The notes under the pieces are model-generated. The model saw only the letters and a list, made by a program, of their open reading frames with translations. It had not been told where the DNA came from and made no database searches. Position numbers and translations under genes: made by a program. Shown here piece after piece: positions 5,895 through 13,046 of a stretch of DNA of 16,372 nucleotides (position 1 is the first letter of the stretch; the number at the start of each line of letters is the position of its first letter). Location: positions 1-16,372 of the forward strand of contig DAOUMF010000188.1 of assembly GCA_034411955.1 (NCBI GenBank), in the 5' to 3' direction. The stretch comes from DAOUMF01 sp034411955 (GTDB lineage Bacteria; Chloroflexota; Dehalococcoidia; SM23-28-2; RBG-16-64-32).

Positions 5895-7160
5895 GTGAAT
5901 TCGCACCAGCGCCTAGCCGGAACGGTCACGCTCATGGGCTCCGGCGAAATGACGAGACCCATGAGCAAGGTGCACCGCTGGGCCGTGTCGAAGGTCAAGG
6001 GGCCTGCGAGGGCCGTCTTCCTCGACACGCCGGCCGGCTTCGAGCTCAACGCCGACGACATCTCCCAGAGGGCCTGCGAGTATGTCGCGGAGTACGTACG
6101 CGTTCCCTGTACGCTTGTCTCCTTCAAGGCGGCCGACCGCGCTACGGCGCGGGAAGTCGAAAGCGCCCTCAGGAAGCTGAAGCGCGCCAACTACATCTTC
6201 GCCGGCCCGGGAAGCCCGACCTACGCCGTCCGAAACTGGCGGAATACGCCGGTTTTCGAACTCGTGGCCTCGCGAGTCGCTGAAGGGGCACACCTGGTTC
6301 TCGCAAGCGCAGCGGCGATTGCGATGGGGCGCTACGTCCTGCCCGTGTACGAGATCTACAAGGTGGGTGAGAAGCCCCATTGGGTCGAAGGGATGAACCT
6401 GCTTGCTCCCTATGGCTTGGACCTGGCCATCGTGAGCCACTGGAACAATGCGGAGGGAGGCACATTCGATACCCGATACTGCTATATGGGCCAGCCTCGC
6501 TTCGATGTCCTGGAGGACCTGCTGCCTGAATCGACCTCTGTGCTGGGTGTAGACGAATACACGGCCTGCATCCTGGACCTTGGCAGGAATGAGTGCAGCG
6601 TGATGGGCGCGGGTGGGGTGACGGTCCGGCGTGGGGGGCATGAGGAGAAGTTCGACGCGGGTGCCTCCTTCAGCCTCGACCGTCTGAGGAGCCGTGCGCC
6701 TGCCCGAGGCGACCGTCCTCTGCCGCCCTCAGAGCCCGATTTGCCCGAGAGGGTCGCCTCCCAGGCGGCTGATAGCCTGCTGCAGCAGGTTGCCGAGGCT
6801 GGTGACGTCCTTGCCAGTGTAGCCGAGGGAGACCTGGACCTCGCCGCCATGGCCAGCGCCATCCACGATCTGGCGTGGTCTGTGGATTTGGCTAGGGAGG
6901 CCCGCGTCGAAGAGAGCCTCGTTTCGCAGGCCCGCGCCAGGCTGCGGGACCTGCTCATCGCTTGGAGTGGCCACTTGGCGCCTTCGCCCGCTGACGAGGT
7001 GGGCGGGCTGGCGCCCTTCATCGACCTTCTTGTCGATCTACGCTGGCAGGCGCGTGCTGCCGGGAAATGGGCTCTCGCGGACGAGGTTCGCGACAGGCTC
7101 GCTGCTCTGGGGATCGTTCTGGAGGATGGTCACGACCAGACGACGTGGAGGAGGGGCTAG
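5895..7160 (+). CDS. Fusion: class-I glutamine amidotransferase/peptidase S51-like domain plus CysS C-terminal-like domain
   Basis: The start chosen is GTG 5895, preceded by GGAGG (5885-5889) at 5-nt spacing; the product is then 421 residues. An in-frame GTG at 5856 is an alternative. Residues 8-260 form an alpha/beta domain like peptidase E/cyanophycinase: TLMGSGEM, LDTPAGFE, FAGPGSPTY, a nucleophile-elbow serine in LASAAAIAMG (S138, without the usual GxSxG glycines) and SHWNNAEGG (H182) as possible catalytic His. After a Pro/Arg-rich linker (about 265-285), residues 285-421 are helical and match the tail of cysteinyl-tRNA synthetase: a DALR-like part, then FIDLLVDLRWQARAAGKW and the ending ADEVRDRLAALGIVLED. 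The synthetase HIGH and KMSKS motifs are absent. It appears monocistronic. Its role is unknown: peptide cleavage, amide transfer or tRNA/cysteine-linked chemistry are all open. Confidence 0.85.
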   Translation: MNSHQRLAGTVTLMGSGEMTRPMSKVHRWAVSKVKGPARAVFLDTPAGFELNADDISQRACEYVAEYVRVPCTLVSFKAADRATAREVESALRKLKRANYIFAGPGSPTYAVRNWRNTPVFELVASRVAEGAHLVLASAAAIAMGRYVLPVYEIYKVGEKPHWVEGMNLLAPYGLDLAIVSHWNNAEGGTFDTRYCYMGQPRFDVLEDLLPESTSVLGVDEYTACILDLGRNECSVMGAGGVTVRRGGHEEKFDAGASFSLDRLRSRAPARGDRPLPPSEPDLPERVASQAADSLLQQVAEAGDVLASVAEGDLDLAAMASAIHDLAWSVDLAREARVEESLVSQARARLRDLLIAWSGHLAPSPADEVGGLAPFIDLLVDLRWQARAAGKWALADEVRDRLAALGIVLEDGHDQTTWRRG

Positions 7161-7300
7161 CCGGATCCGGATCTTGGCGGAGCAACTGGAAGCTGCGTGT
7201 GCTCCATCCGTGATTTTCGAGAATCCGTCCAGTAACAGCATCACCCCCAGTAACCGGATGTCAGCTTTCACGTTCTCACTAATGAAAAACAGAATCTAGT
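7161..7300 (+). other. Spacer between the fusion gene and the riboswitch
   Basis: No gene is seen. Just after the stop codon lies the 10-bp palindrome CCGGATCCGG (7161-7170), without a T-tract. The octamer CCAGTAAC occurs twice (7229-7236 and 7247-7254). A weak promoter match, TTCACG (7267-7272), 17 nt, CAGAAT (7290-7295), could start the riboswitch transcript at about 7302. The riboswitch promoter is otherwise not evident. Confidence 0.4.
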
Positions 7301-7418
7301 CGCCGAATTCCCACTTCGGAAGCGGGCGACGGCAATTAAAGCGGTGAATCTCGCTTCGGCGGGTAGGGCAAGCCTTTCAGCCCGAACCGGTAGCTAAGTC
7401 CGCAGGCGTAAGAAAGGC
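7301..7418 (+). ncRNA. Cyclic-di-AMP riboswitch aptamer (ydaO/yuaA class)
   Basis: The primary sequence and all helices fit this class. P1 is CGCC (7301-7304) with GGCG (7405-7408), followed by the conserved GAAUUCC. P2 is GCGGGC (7322-7327) with GUCCGC (7398-7403). P3 is ACGGC (7329-7333) with GCGGU (7341-7345) and holds a G-G mismatch. Conserved GGUGAAUC follows. P4 is CUCGC (7350-7354), a UUCG tetraloop and GCGGG (7359-7363), followed by conserved GUAGGG. Hairpin GGGC (7366-7369) with GCCC (7380-7383) carries the loop GCCUUUC (7372-7378), which pairs over 7 bp with the tail GAAAGGC (7412-7418), the class-defining pseudoknot. Conserved CCCGAACC and AGCUAA lie at 7381-7388 and 7392-7397. It lies 60 nt before a trehalose synthase gene, consistent with osmolyte control by this messenger. 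Confidence 0.93.
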
Positions 7419-7446
7419 CTCACATCCTGGAGGAGTGGGGTTTTTT
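7413..7446 (+). terminator. Intrinsic terminator, expression platform of the riboswitch
   Basis: CCUCAC (7418-7423) pairs with GUGGGG (7435-7440), capped by UCC (7425-7427) with GGA (7432-7434) and a tetraloop, and followed by six T (7441-7446). The base can extend through AAAGG (7413-7417) with the U-tract. That extension uses the pseudoknot strand of the aptamer, so the long stem and the ligand-bound fold compete. A downstream segment CCCCACTC (7452-7459) can pair with GAGTGGGG (7433-7440) over 8 bp, giving an alternative hairpin that destroys the terminator. Confidence 0.8.
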
Positions 7447-7481
7447 ACGTTCCCCACTCTAGTCAGAGACCGAGGTGTGGA

Positions 7482-8837
7482 ATGTTACCGGTTGGGCTGG
7501 ATGTTGGCCGCCTGAAGGACTATGATGGGCTAGTTGAGCCCGCGCTGCGATTGCGCGTCAGGTCGATAGCAGAGCGGCTGGCGGGCCTGCGTGTCGTCCA
7601 CATAAACGCCACCCCCTTCGGCGGGGGCGTCGCCGAGATCCTTAAGTCTCTGGTGCCCATGATGAACGACCTGGGCCTTGAGGCGAGTTGGTACGTCCTC
7701 GATCCCGACGAGGCGTTCTTCGACGTCACCAAGAAGCTGCACAACGGCCTCCAGGGCAAGCGCACGTCTCTGTCCCCCGATGAGGTTGACCGCTACTGGC
7801 GGCACAACGAGCTGACGGCCCGGCAGATCCGGGAGCTCGCTGGTCGCCCGGACCTGCTCGTCCTTCACGACGCCCAGGTGCTACCGGTCGCGATGTTCAT
7901 GCCCTCCACGATCCAGATGATCTGGCACTGCCACGTAGATCTGACAACGCCCGACGAGGGCGTCCGCGAACTGGTGGAGCCGCTGACCAGCCTGTACTCG
8001 CGCTGCGTTGTCAGCATGCCGGAGTACGCCTCTTCCAGCATGCCCGCTGATCGGCTGGCGGTCTTTCCACCTGCGATCGATGTGTTCACGCCAAAGAACG
8101 AGGAACTCCCACTCCCGCTCAGCCGCACCCTCGTCGCTGGGCTCGGGATAGATCTCAGCCGGCCGCTCATCACTCAGGTCTCCCGCTTCGACCCCTGGAA
8201 GGACCCCTCGGGGGTGATTGACGCCTACCGGCTGGCGAGGCGGGAGGTGCCGGGCCTCCAACTCGCCCTTGTAGGCGCCCTGGCGGCGCAGGACGATCCG
8301 GAAGGAGCTGCGGTCCTGGAGAGCGTGCTCCGCCATGCGGACGATGATCCCGACATTCACATCATCGCCGACCCTGAGGTGGCCACGGACCAAGTCGTGA
8401 ACGCCCTCCAGCGGCTCTCAGCCGTCGTTCTTCAGAAGTCCACCCGCGAGGGATTCGGCCTCACAGTATCCGAGGCGATGTGGAAGGGGAGGCCGGTCAT
8501 CGGCGGCGACTGCGGCGGTATTCGAGCGCAGATTCAGGACGGCGAAAACGGTTTCCTTGTAAGCGACATCAAGACCTGCGCTCAGCGAATCCTGTACCTG
8601 CTAAACAGCCCTGAGGAAGACCAGCGCCTGGGCGCCAGCGCCCGAGAAACAGTCCGCCGCAGCTTCCTGATGCCGCGGCTACTGGCGGACTACCTTTCCC
8701 TGTTTGAAGAGATCCTGGCTCCGCCCCACTCGCAGCGAGAAAGTGGTGCGGAAGTCGGCCGCCTGGAGGTAAACGAGCCAAGACCCTTGACGCTTGATCA
8801 CTCATATCCTATCGGTACGGAGGTCACGGTGCGATGA
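7482..8837 (+). CDS. treT: Trehalose synthase, TreT type (GT4, NDP-glucose:glucose glucosyltransferase)
   Basis: The 451-residue protein is a retaining GT-B glycosyltransferase that matches TreT, which joins NDP-glucose and glucose into trehalose reversibly in the cytoplasm. Visible marks are the N-terminal NATPFGGGVAEIL (42-54) glycine loop, HDAQVLP (129-135), WHCHVDL (149-154), the donor-site SRFDPWKDP (234-242), where R235 and K240 are the conserved basic pair, and the E-x7-E motif in REGFGLTVSE (E323 and E331). About 35 non-conserved residues follow the last helix. ATG 7482 has GAGGTG (7472-7477) at short spacing. It is the first gene after the c-di-AMP riboswitch and overlaps the next gene by 4 nt. 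Other GT4 activities, such as sucrose or glucosylglycerate synthesis, are possible but less likely from the overall pattern. Confidence 0.9.
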   Translation: MLPVGLDVGRLKDYDGLVEPALRLRVRSIAERLAGLRVVHINATPFGGGVAEILKSLVPMMNDLGLEASWYVLDPDEAFFDVTKKLHNGLQGKRTSLSPDEVDRYWRHNELTARQIRELAGRPDLLVLHDAQVLPVAMFMPSTIQMIWHCHVDLTTPDEGVRELVEPLTSLYSRCVVSMPEYASSSMPADRLAVFPPAIDVFTPKNEELPLPLSRTLVAGLGIDLSRPLITQVSRFDPWKDPSGVIDAYRLARREVPGLQLALVGALAAQDDPEGAAVLESVLRHADDDPDIHIIADPEVATDQVVNALQRLSAVVLQKSTREGFGLTVSEAMWKGRPVIGGDCGGIRAQIQDGENGFLVSDIKTCAQRILYLLNSPEEDQRLGASARETVRRSFLMPRLLADYLSLFEEILAPPHSQRESGAEVGRLEVNEPRPLTLDHSYPIGTEVTVR

Positions 8838-9949
8838 AGATCCTGCAGGTCGCCCCGCTTTGGGAGAGAGTGCCGCCGCCGGGCTACGGCGGCACGGAAG
8901 CTGTAGCCAGCCTCCTGACCGACGAGTTAGCTCGTCAAGGGCACGAAGTAGTCCTCTGTGCGTCCGGTGATTCGGTGACCCTGGCTTCACTGCGCTCGGT
9001 CTTTCCGAAAAGCCTGCGCACCGCCGACGGCGTCAAGGATGGGACACCCTACGACTGGGTACACGCGGCTGCAGCTATCGCCGCCGCCAACGAGTTCGAC
9101 ATTATCCACAACCACGCGGGCGAGCCGGTCATGGCCCTGGCCGGTTTCACAGCCACGCCGATGCTGACGACCATGCACTGCCTTATCACACCGGACACCA
9201 GGATCGTCTGGGAGCACTACAACGGGTACTACAACACGGTTAGTCACGCCCAGGCCAGGACCGTGCCGCCGATGGAGAGTCCCCGCTACGCCGGCGCGGT
9301 GTACAATGCTGTTGATCTGGGTAGCTTCACATTCAGGGCATCGAAGGATGATTATCTCCTCTGCCTGAACAGGGTGGCGCCGGAGAAGGGTACACACCTC
9401 GCCATCGAGGCCGCCCGCAGAGCGGGCCGTAGGCTAATCATCGCCGGCAAGGTGGATCGCGTCGATACCGCGTATTTCGAGGCTATGGTCGAGCCTTTGC
9501 TGGACGGACGGGATGTGCTGTTCATCGGAGAAGCCGACCATCGCGCCAGGAGAGAGCTCTACGCCAAGGCCGCCTGTGTTCTCATGCCCATCTGCTGGGA
9601 GGAACCGTTCGGGCTGGTGATGGCCGAAGCGATGGCCTCCGGCACGCCCGTGATCGCCTTCGCACGCGGGGCGGCGCCCGAAGTCATCTTGGATGGCGAG
9701 ACCGGCTTCCTCGTGCGCGACGTTGACTCGATGGTCGAAGCCCTGGGCAAGATCGATGCGATAGATCCGGCCCGCTGCCGCCAGCACGTCGAGGCCAACT
9801 TCGACATCCCGGTGATGGTTGATGGCTACCTGCGGCTGTACCGGAAGATCGTCAGCGCTCCCGCTGATCTGGCCGAGGCTCGGCGGCTGGCCGCCGTGCC
9901 ATCCTTCTATCAAAAGGGTGGCGAAGCAGCGGACACCGCAGTTGCGTAG
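8834..9949 (+). CDS. GT4 family glycosyltransferase, co-translated with treT
   Basis: The 371-residue protein is a GT-B glycosyltransferase of family 4. It begins MKILQVAPLWERVPPPGYGGTE with the GGTE acceptor-side loop (19-22), has a lone NRVAPEKGTH donor-site segment near residue 178, and the E-x7-E motif WEEPFGLVMAEAM (E257 and E265). Family members transfer sugar from a nucleotide donor to lipids, polysaccharides or small osmolytes; the acceptor here is not identifiable. The ATG overlaps the treT stop (ATGA), so translation is coupled and both fall under the riboswitch. A role in building a larger trehalose- or glucose-based solute, or in glycogen-like polymer synthesis, is inference. It is too short and lacks the motifs for a second TreT. 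Confidence 0.9.
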   Translation: MKILQVAPLWERVPPPGYGGTEAVASLLTDELARQGHEVVLCASGDSVTLASLRSVFPKSLRTADGVKDGTPYDWVHAAAAIAAANEFDIIHNHAGEPVMALAGFTATPMLTTMHCLITPDTRIVWEHYNGYYNTVSHAQARTVPPMESPRYAGAVYNAVDLGSFTFRASKDDYLLCLNRVAPEKGTHLAIEAARRAGRRLIIAGKVDRVDTAYFEAMVEPLLDGRDVLFIGEADHRARRELYAKAACVLMPICWEEPFGLVMAEAMASGTPVIAFARGAAPEVILDGETGFLVRDVDSMVEALGKIDAIDPARCRQHVEANFDIPVMVDGYLRLYRKIVSAPADLAEARRLAAVPSFYQKGGEAADTAVA

Positions 9950-9960
9950 GAGGGATCGTT

Positions 9961-10071
9961 GTGAGGTCTTTGCGCCTTATTGATGCCTCTGTGAGCCCCG
10001 CCGCCCGAGAGCTGGAGCTTCTGCCGTGGAGAACGCCTGCAAAGCCCTCGCCCGGCAGAGCATCCTGGTGA
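9961..10071 (+). pseudogene. 36-codon ORF with strong ribosome site, possible truncated N-terminus of a lost gene
   Basis: GTG 9961 is preceded by AGGAGGG (9948-9954), which overlaps the stop of the GT4 gene, and gives a 36-residue product ending at TGA 10071. The early residues LRLIDASVSPAARELELL with PWRTP after them resemble, from memory, the N-terminus of DUF4032-type proteins (LPWDTPLEEW pattern), after which the similarity breaks off. Such a strong start for so short a frame suggests a gene cut down by deletion, leaving the translation signal intact. A genuine small protein is also possible. The identification is weak. Confidence 0.35.
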
Positions 10072-10083
10072 ACCGTCTCCCCG

Positions 10084-10113
10084 TTGCTGTTTCCGAGGGG
10101 CCGCGCGTATCAT
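10084..10113 (+). promoter_or_regulatory. Possible promoter for the GH65 gene
   Basis: TTGCTG (10084-10089), 18 nt, and TATCAT (10108-10113). It would allow the GH65 gene to be transcribed apart from the riboswitch-controlled pair. An ATG lies 6 nt after the -10. Confidence 0.35.
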
Positions 10114-10119
10114 AGCTGC

Positions 10120-10194
10120 ATGACGAACCTCGACAGCGCGCCTTACTCCAGGTGGGGAAGATTGGGTTGCTGCTTTTGGGGAGTTCTAACCTGA
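10120..10194 (+). CDS. Possible leaderless 24-codon ORF
   Basis: ATG 10120 follows the -10-like TATCAT by 6 nt, the same layout as the leaderless starts at 1255 and 15357. The frame encodes 24 residues with a Trp/Cys-rich end (RLGCCFWGV) and stops at TGA 10194, 183 nt before the GH65 start. It could be a leader peptide, a decayed gene start or chance. Nothing else supports it. Confidence 0.2.
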   Translation: MTNLDSAPYSRWGRLGCCFWGVLT

Positions 10195-10377
10195 TCCTTA
10201 CATCGTGATCCGGCCCTGTCGAGCGACTACCCCTTATTGGCACTTGCAGGCCTGCGCCTGGCCCATGCGGTTTGTCTACAGTCCATTCCCTCGACATCAG
10301 CCAGGGAAAGCGCTGAAGGCCTTCTACGATGCGGCGGCCGCCCTTAGCGGCAAACGGGCCTCGAGGTGTAATGCCTC

Positions 10378-12759
10378 ATGACATCGCCGGAAAGGCTTTG
10401 CCCAGGTCAGGGCCTCGCCACTTCGGCGCCGTCGACACGCGGCACTCGTGGTGAATCGCTTCTAAGATGGGCCGCGCAAGTTCTCGTCGCTCACGACGAT
10501 TCCGCTTGGGTCTTGCTAGAAGAAGGCTACGATCCGGTCCGCGAACGGAGCGTGGAGTCACGGTTCGCCGTCAGTAACGGCTTCCTCGGCCTCCGTGCCT
10601 CCATGGAGCAGCCTACCAGTGCTTCGGCGCCCCGGACCTACGTGGCCGGCTTCTTCGACACGTCCCACAAGGATCAAGTAGGCCCCAGGCTTATTTCGGG
10701 CCCTGATTGGCTTCGCTTGCGCCTCGTCGTGGATGGCGAGAGTGTTGAGCTCGAAGCTGGCGAGACACTAAGCCACTGTCGTGCCCTTCACCTGTGCTGC
10801 GGCCTTCTGGTGAGGGATTGGCGTCAGCGGCTGCCCTCCGGAAAAGTGGTGCGTCTTCGCACGGGGCGCTTCGCATCCCTGGTCAACCGCCCGCTGGCCG
10901 GCCATCTCACCCTCATCGAAGTAGACCAGCCTGCCCAACTCGCCCTGGAGTGCCAGCTTGCTGGCACCACCGATGATCTCCTCCTCGTCCAGAGAGATGG
11001 TGAAGTCACGTCGTGGCGGACCGCCGCTTCCGGCCGACGACTCGCAGTCGCCACCTCGTGCGCACTCCACCATGCGGACCGATCGTGGCCAGATCGCGGT
11101 GTCGGTGACAGTAAGGAGCGACGCTGGGAGTGGCAGATGAGACCGCAGCAGCAGGCGCTGCACTGCCAAGTGATCGCCGTAGCTCGAGAAAACGACAATG
11201 GCAATCCTGACCGGAAGGCTAGGGCCGCCTCGCGATGGCTCCGGGTCAGCGATGTGCCGGCTCTTCTGGAGAAGCACGCCCGCGCCTGGGAGAGGCGATG
11301 GGCTGCCAGCGATGTGGTCATCGAAGGCGACGCGGAGGCGCAGGAGGCGACACGGTTTGCCCTGTACCATCTCATCGCCGCGGCCAATCCGCGTGACGAA
11401 CGGGTCTCCATTCCTGCGCGGGCGCTCACAGGCGACGCTTATATGGGGCACGTGTTCTGGGATACCGAGATCTTCCTTCTCCCCTTCTACACGTTCACGT
11501 GGCCCGAGGCGGCGCGCGCCATGCTCATGTATCGATACCACACCCTCCCGGCCGCTCGCGATAAGGCGGTCCAGTTCGGTTGCCAGGGCGCCCTCTACGC
11601 CTGGCAGTCCGCCGAAACTGGGCAGGAATTGACTCCCACCTTTGACATTCGTGGAGATGGTCACGTCGTCCTCATCCGCTGCGGCATGGAAGAGCACCAT
11701 ATCAGCGCCGACATCGCATACGCGGTCTGGCAGTACTGGCAGGCAACGGGAGACGTCGGTTTTCTCCTGGAGGCGGGAGCGGAGATCATCCTGGAGACGG
11801 CACGCTTCTGGGCCAGTAGGGCGATAGCGGAGGAGGACGGGCGCTACCACATCCGGGGCGTCATCGGGCCGGATGAGTACCACGAAGGCGTAGATGACAA
11901 CGCCTACACCAACTTCATGGCCGGATGGAATCTGGAGTGCGGCCGAGAGGTGGCGCAACTGTTACAAGCCCGTCGGCCGCAGCGGTGGGCAGAGCTCCGA
12001 GAGCGGTTGAACATCTCCCTTGATGATCTCAGCTTCTGGCACGAGGTGGCTGCGCGGATGGCAATCGACGCCGACCAGACCAGCGGGCTCCTGGAGCAGT
12101 TCGACGGCTTCTTCCAACTGGAGCCGCTGGATCTGGCGGACTACGAGCCCCGCTTGGCCGCGATGGACGTCCTGCTCGGTCGGGAGCGCACCCAGCGGTC
12201 GCAGATCATCAAGCAAGCCGACGTCGTCATGCTCCTTGCCTTGCACTGGGATCGCTTTGCCCCCGAGGTCCGCGAGGCCAACTTCCGCTTCTATGAAGAA
12301 CGCTGTGACCACGGAAGCTCCCTCAGCCCAGCCATGCACGCGCTGGTGGCAGCTCGCCTCGGTGACGTGGCGCTGGCGGAGAGCTACTTCCACGAGGCCG
12401 CCGCCATCGACCTCCATGATGCCATGGGAAACGCGGCCGGAGGGGTGCATATCGCGGCCTTGGGTGGGCTCTGGCAGGTCGCGGTCTTCGGCTTTGGAGG
12501 CATGACTATGGAGCCGAGGGGTCTGGCCTTCGATCCTCGCCTCCCCGAAGGCTGGACAGCGATGCGCTTCCCCATCCGATGGCGCCACAGGCTGATTCTC
12601 GTGTGCATCGAGCGAGACCCCCTGACACTAACCGTGACGCTGAAGCGTGGCAGGCCGTTTGCCGTTCGCGTCGGTGACGTCAAGCACACACTTCGGCGCG
12701 GAGAGGAGTGGACCTGTCGGGCCGATCCCCTCGCTGGCGGCTGGAAGGAAGGCACATAA
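10378..12759 (+). CDS. GH65 disaccharide phosphorylase/hydrolase (trehalose, kojibiose or maltose phosphorylase family)
   Basis: The 793-residue protein has the full GH65 layout: an N-terminal beta-sandwich, opening with a WVLLEEGYDP segment and the ESRFAVSNGFLGLRASME pattern, then a linker, an (alpha/alpha)6 barrel and a small C-terminal beta sheet. Substrate motif WDTEIFLLPF begins at W361, the general acid is E500 in IGPDEYHE, KQADV is at 612-616 and the phosphate-site HGSSLSP at 645-651. Inverting phosphorylases of this family split alpha-glucosides with phosphate into beta-glucose-1-phosphate and glucose (or glucose-6-phosphate). Trehalose is the favoured guess from its neighbours, but the sequence does not distinguish trehalose from kojibiose, nigerose or maltose. 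The ATG has AGGTG (10364-10368) 9 nt upstream and an in-frame stop at 10369, so no longer start is possible. The first 40 residues are not conserved family sequence. Confidence 0.92.
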   Translation: MTSPERLCPGQGLATSAPSTRGTRGESLLRWAAQVLVAHDDSAWVLLEEGYDPVRERSVESRFAVSNGFLGLRASMEQPTSASAPRTYVAGFFDTSHKDQVGPRLISGPDWLRLRLVVDGESVELEAGETLSHCRALHLCCGLLVRDWRQRLPSGKVVRLRTGRFASLVNRPLAGHLTLIEVDQPAQLALECQLAGTTDDLLLVQRDGEVTSWRTAASGRRLAVATSCALHHADRSWPDRGVGDSKERRWEWQMRPQQQALHCQVIAVARENDNGNPDRKARAASRWLRVSDVPALLEKHARAWERRWAASDVVIEGDAEAQEATRFALYHLIAAANPRDERVSIPARALTGDAYMGHVFWDTEIFLLPFYTFTWPEAARAMLMYRYHTLPAARDKAVQFGCQGALYAWQSAETGQELTPTFDIRGDGHVVLIRCGMEEHHISADIAYAVWQYWQATGDVGFLLEAGAEIILETARFWASRAIAEEDGRYHIRGVIGPDEYHEGVDDNAYTNFMAGWNLECGREVAQLLQARRPQRWAELRERLNISLDDLSFWHEVAARMAIDADQTSGLLEQFDGFFQLEPLDLADYEPRLAAMDVLLGRERTQRSQIIKQADVVMLLALHWDRFAPEVREANFRFYEERCDHGSSLSPAMHALVAARLGDVALAESYFHEAAAIDLHDAMGNAAGGVHIAALGGLWQVAVFGFGGMTMEPRGLAFDPRLPEGWTAMRFPIRWRHRLILVCIERDPLTLTVTLKRGRPFAVRVGDVKHTLRRGEEWTCRADPLAGGWKEGT

Positions 12760-12865
12760 GAGAAGCGGAGTGGAGGTCATCGGCCGACCCGCGCCGTTCG
12801 GGGTCATCTAGACGAACCATTGGCTGTGGCGACCGGCCGCAAGTTGCGACTGCGATAGACACAAC

Positions 12866-12941
<76 letters not shown>

Positions 12942-12949
12942 GCGGCTCC

Positions 12950-12978
12950 ATATTAGTCTTCCTCGTCTCGCCCATCAA
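12950..12978 (-). promoter_or_regulatory. Promoter of the tRNA-Arg gene
   Basis: On the minus strand TTGATG (plus 12973-12978), 17 nt, and TAATAT (plus 12950-12955). The -10 ends 8 nt before the tRNA 5' end, so the leader is at most one or two nucleotides. Confidence 0.7.
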
Positions 12979-12996
12979 GGTGTCCTCCGGCTGAGC

Positions 12997-13026
12997 TTGA
13001 CAGGCCCCGCTGCCTTCCGCCATGCT
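12997..13026 (+). promoter_or_regulatory. Possible promoter of the GT20 gene
   Basis: A perfect -35 hexamer TTGACA (12997-13002) is followed after 18 nt by the poor -10 CATGCT (13021-13026). It lies back to back with the tRNA promoter and 20 nt before the ATG at 13047. Confidence 0.3.
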
Positions 13027-13046
13027 GCAAGAGAGCACCCCGCGAC

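Larger units (their letters stand above)
9950..10377 (+). other. 428-nt gap with probable gene remnants between the GT4 and GH65 genes
   Basis: No full-length gene is present. The first part holds a well-initiated 36-codon ORF (9961-10071) and an overlapping frame at 10062-10115 that reads ILVNRLPVAVSEGPRV, like the N-terminus of canonical OtsA. Next come a promoter-like element (10084-10113) and a 24-codon ORF. Small symmetric elements are GCAGGCCTGC (10246-10255) and GCCGC-cctta-GCGGC (10337-10351), neither with a T-tract. The rest shows no recognisable RNA or coding signal. Confidence 0.5.

Noticed and set aside
7229..7254. Two CCAGTAAC octamers as possible regulator sites
   Set aside because: Only two short direct copies, 18 nt apart, with no promoter element placed convincingly next to them; could be chance.
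7301..7418. Other riboswitch classes (cobalamin, glycine, SAM) for the treT leader
   Set aside because: Their conserved boxes are missing, while every helix and conserved block of the ydaO/yuaA class is found in order.
10768..11958. Long open frame (396 codons) on the minus strand opposite the GH65 gene
   Set aside because: The plus-strand frame is a complete GH65 protein with all motifs; the antisense product has no recognisable domain. Open antisense frames are expected in GC-rich coding DNA.
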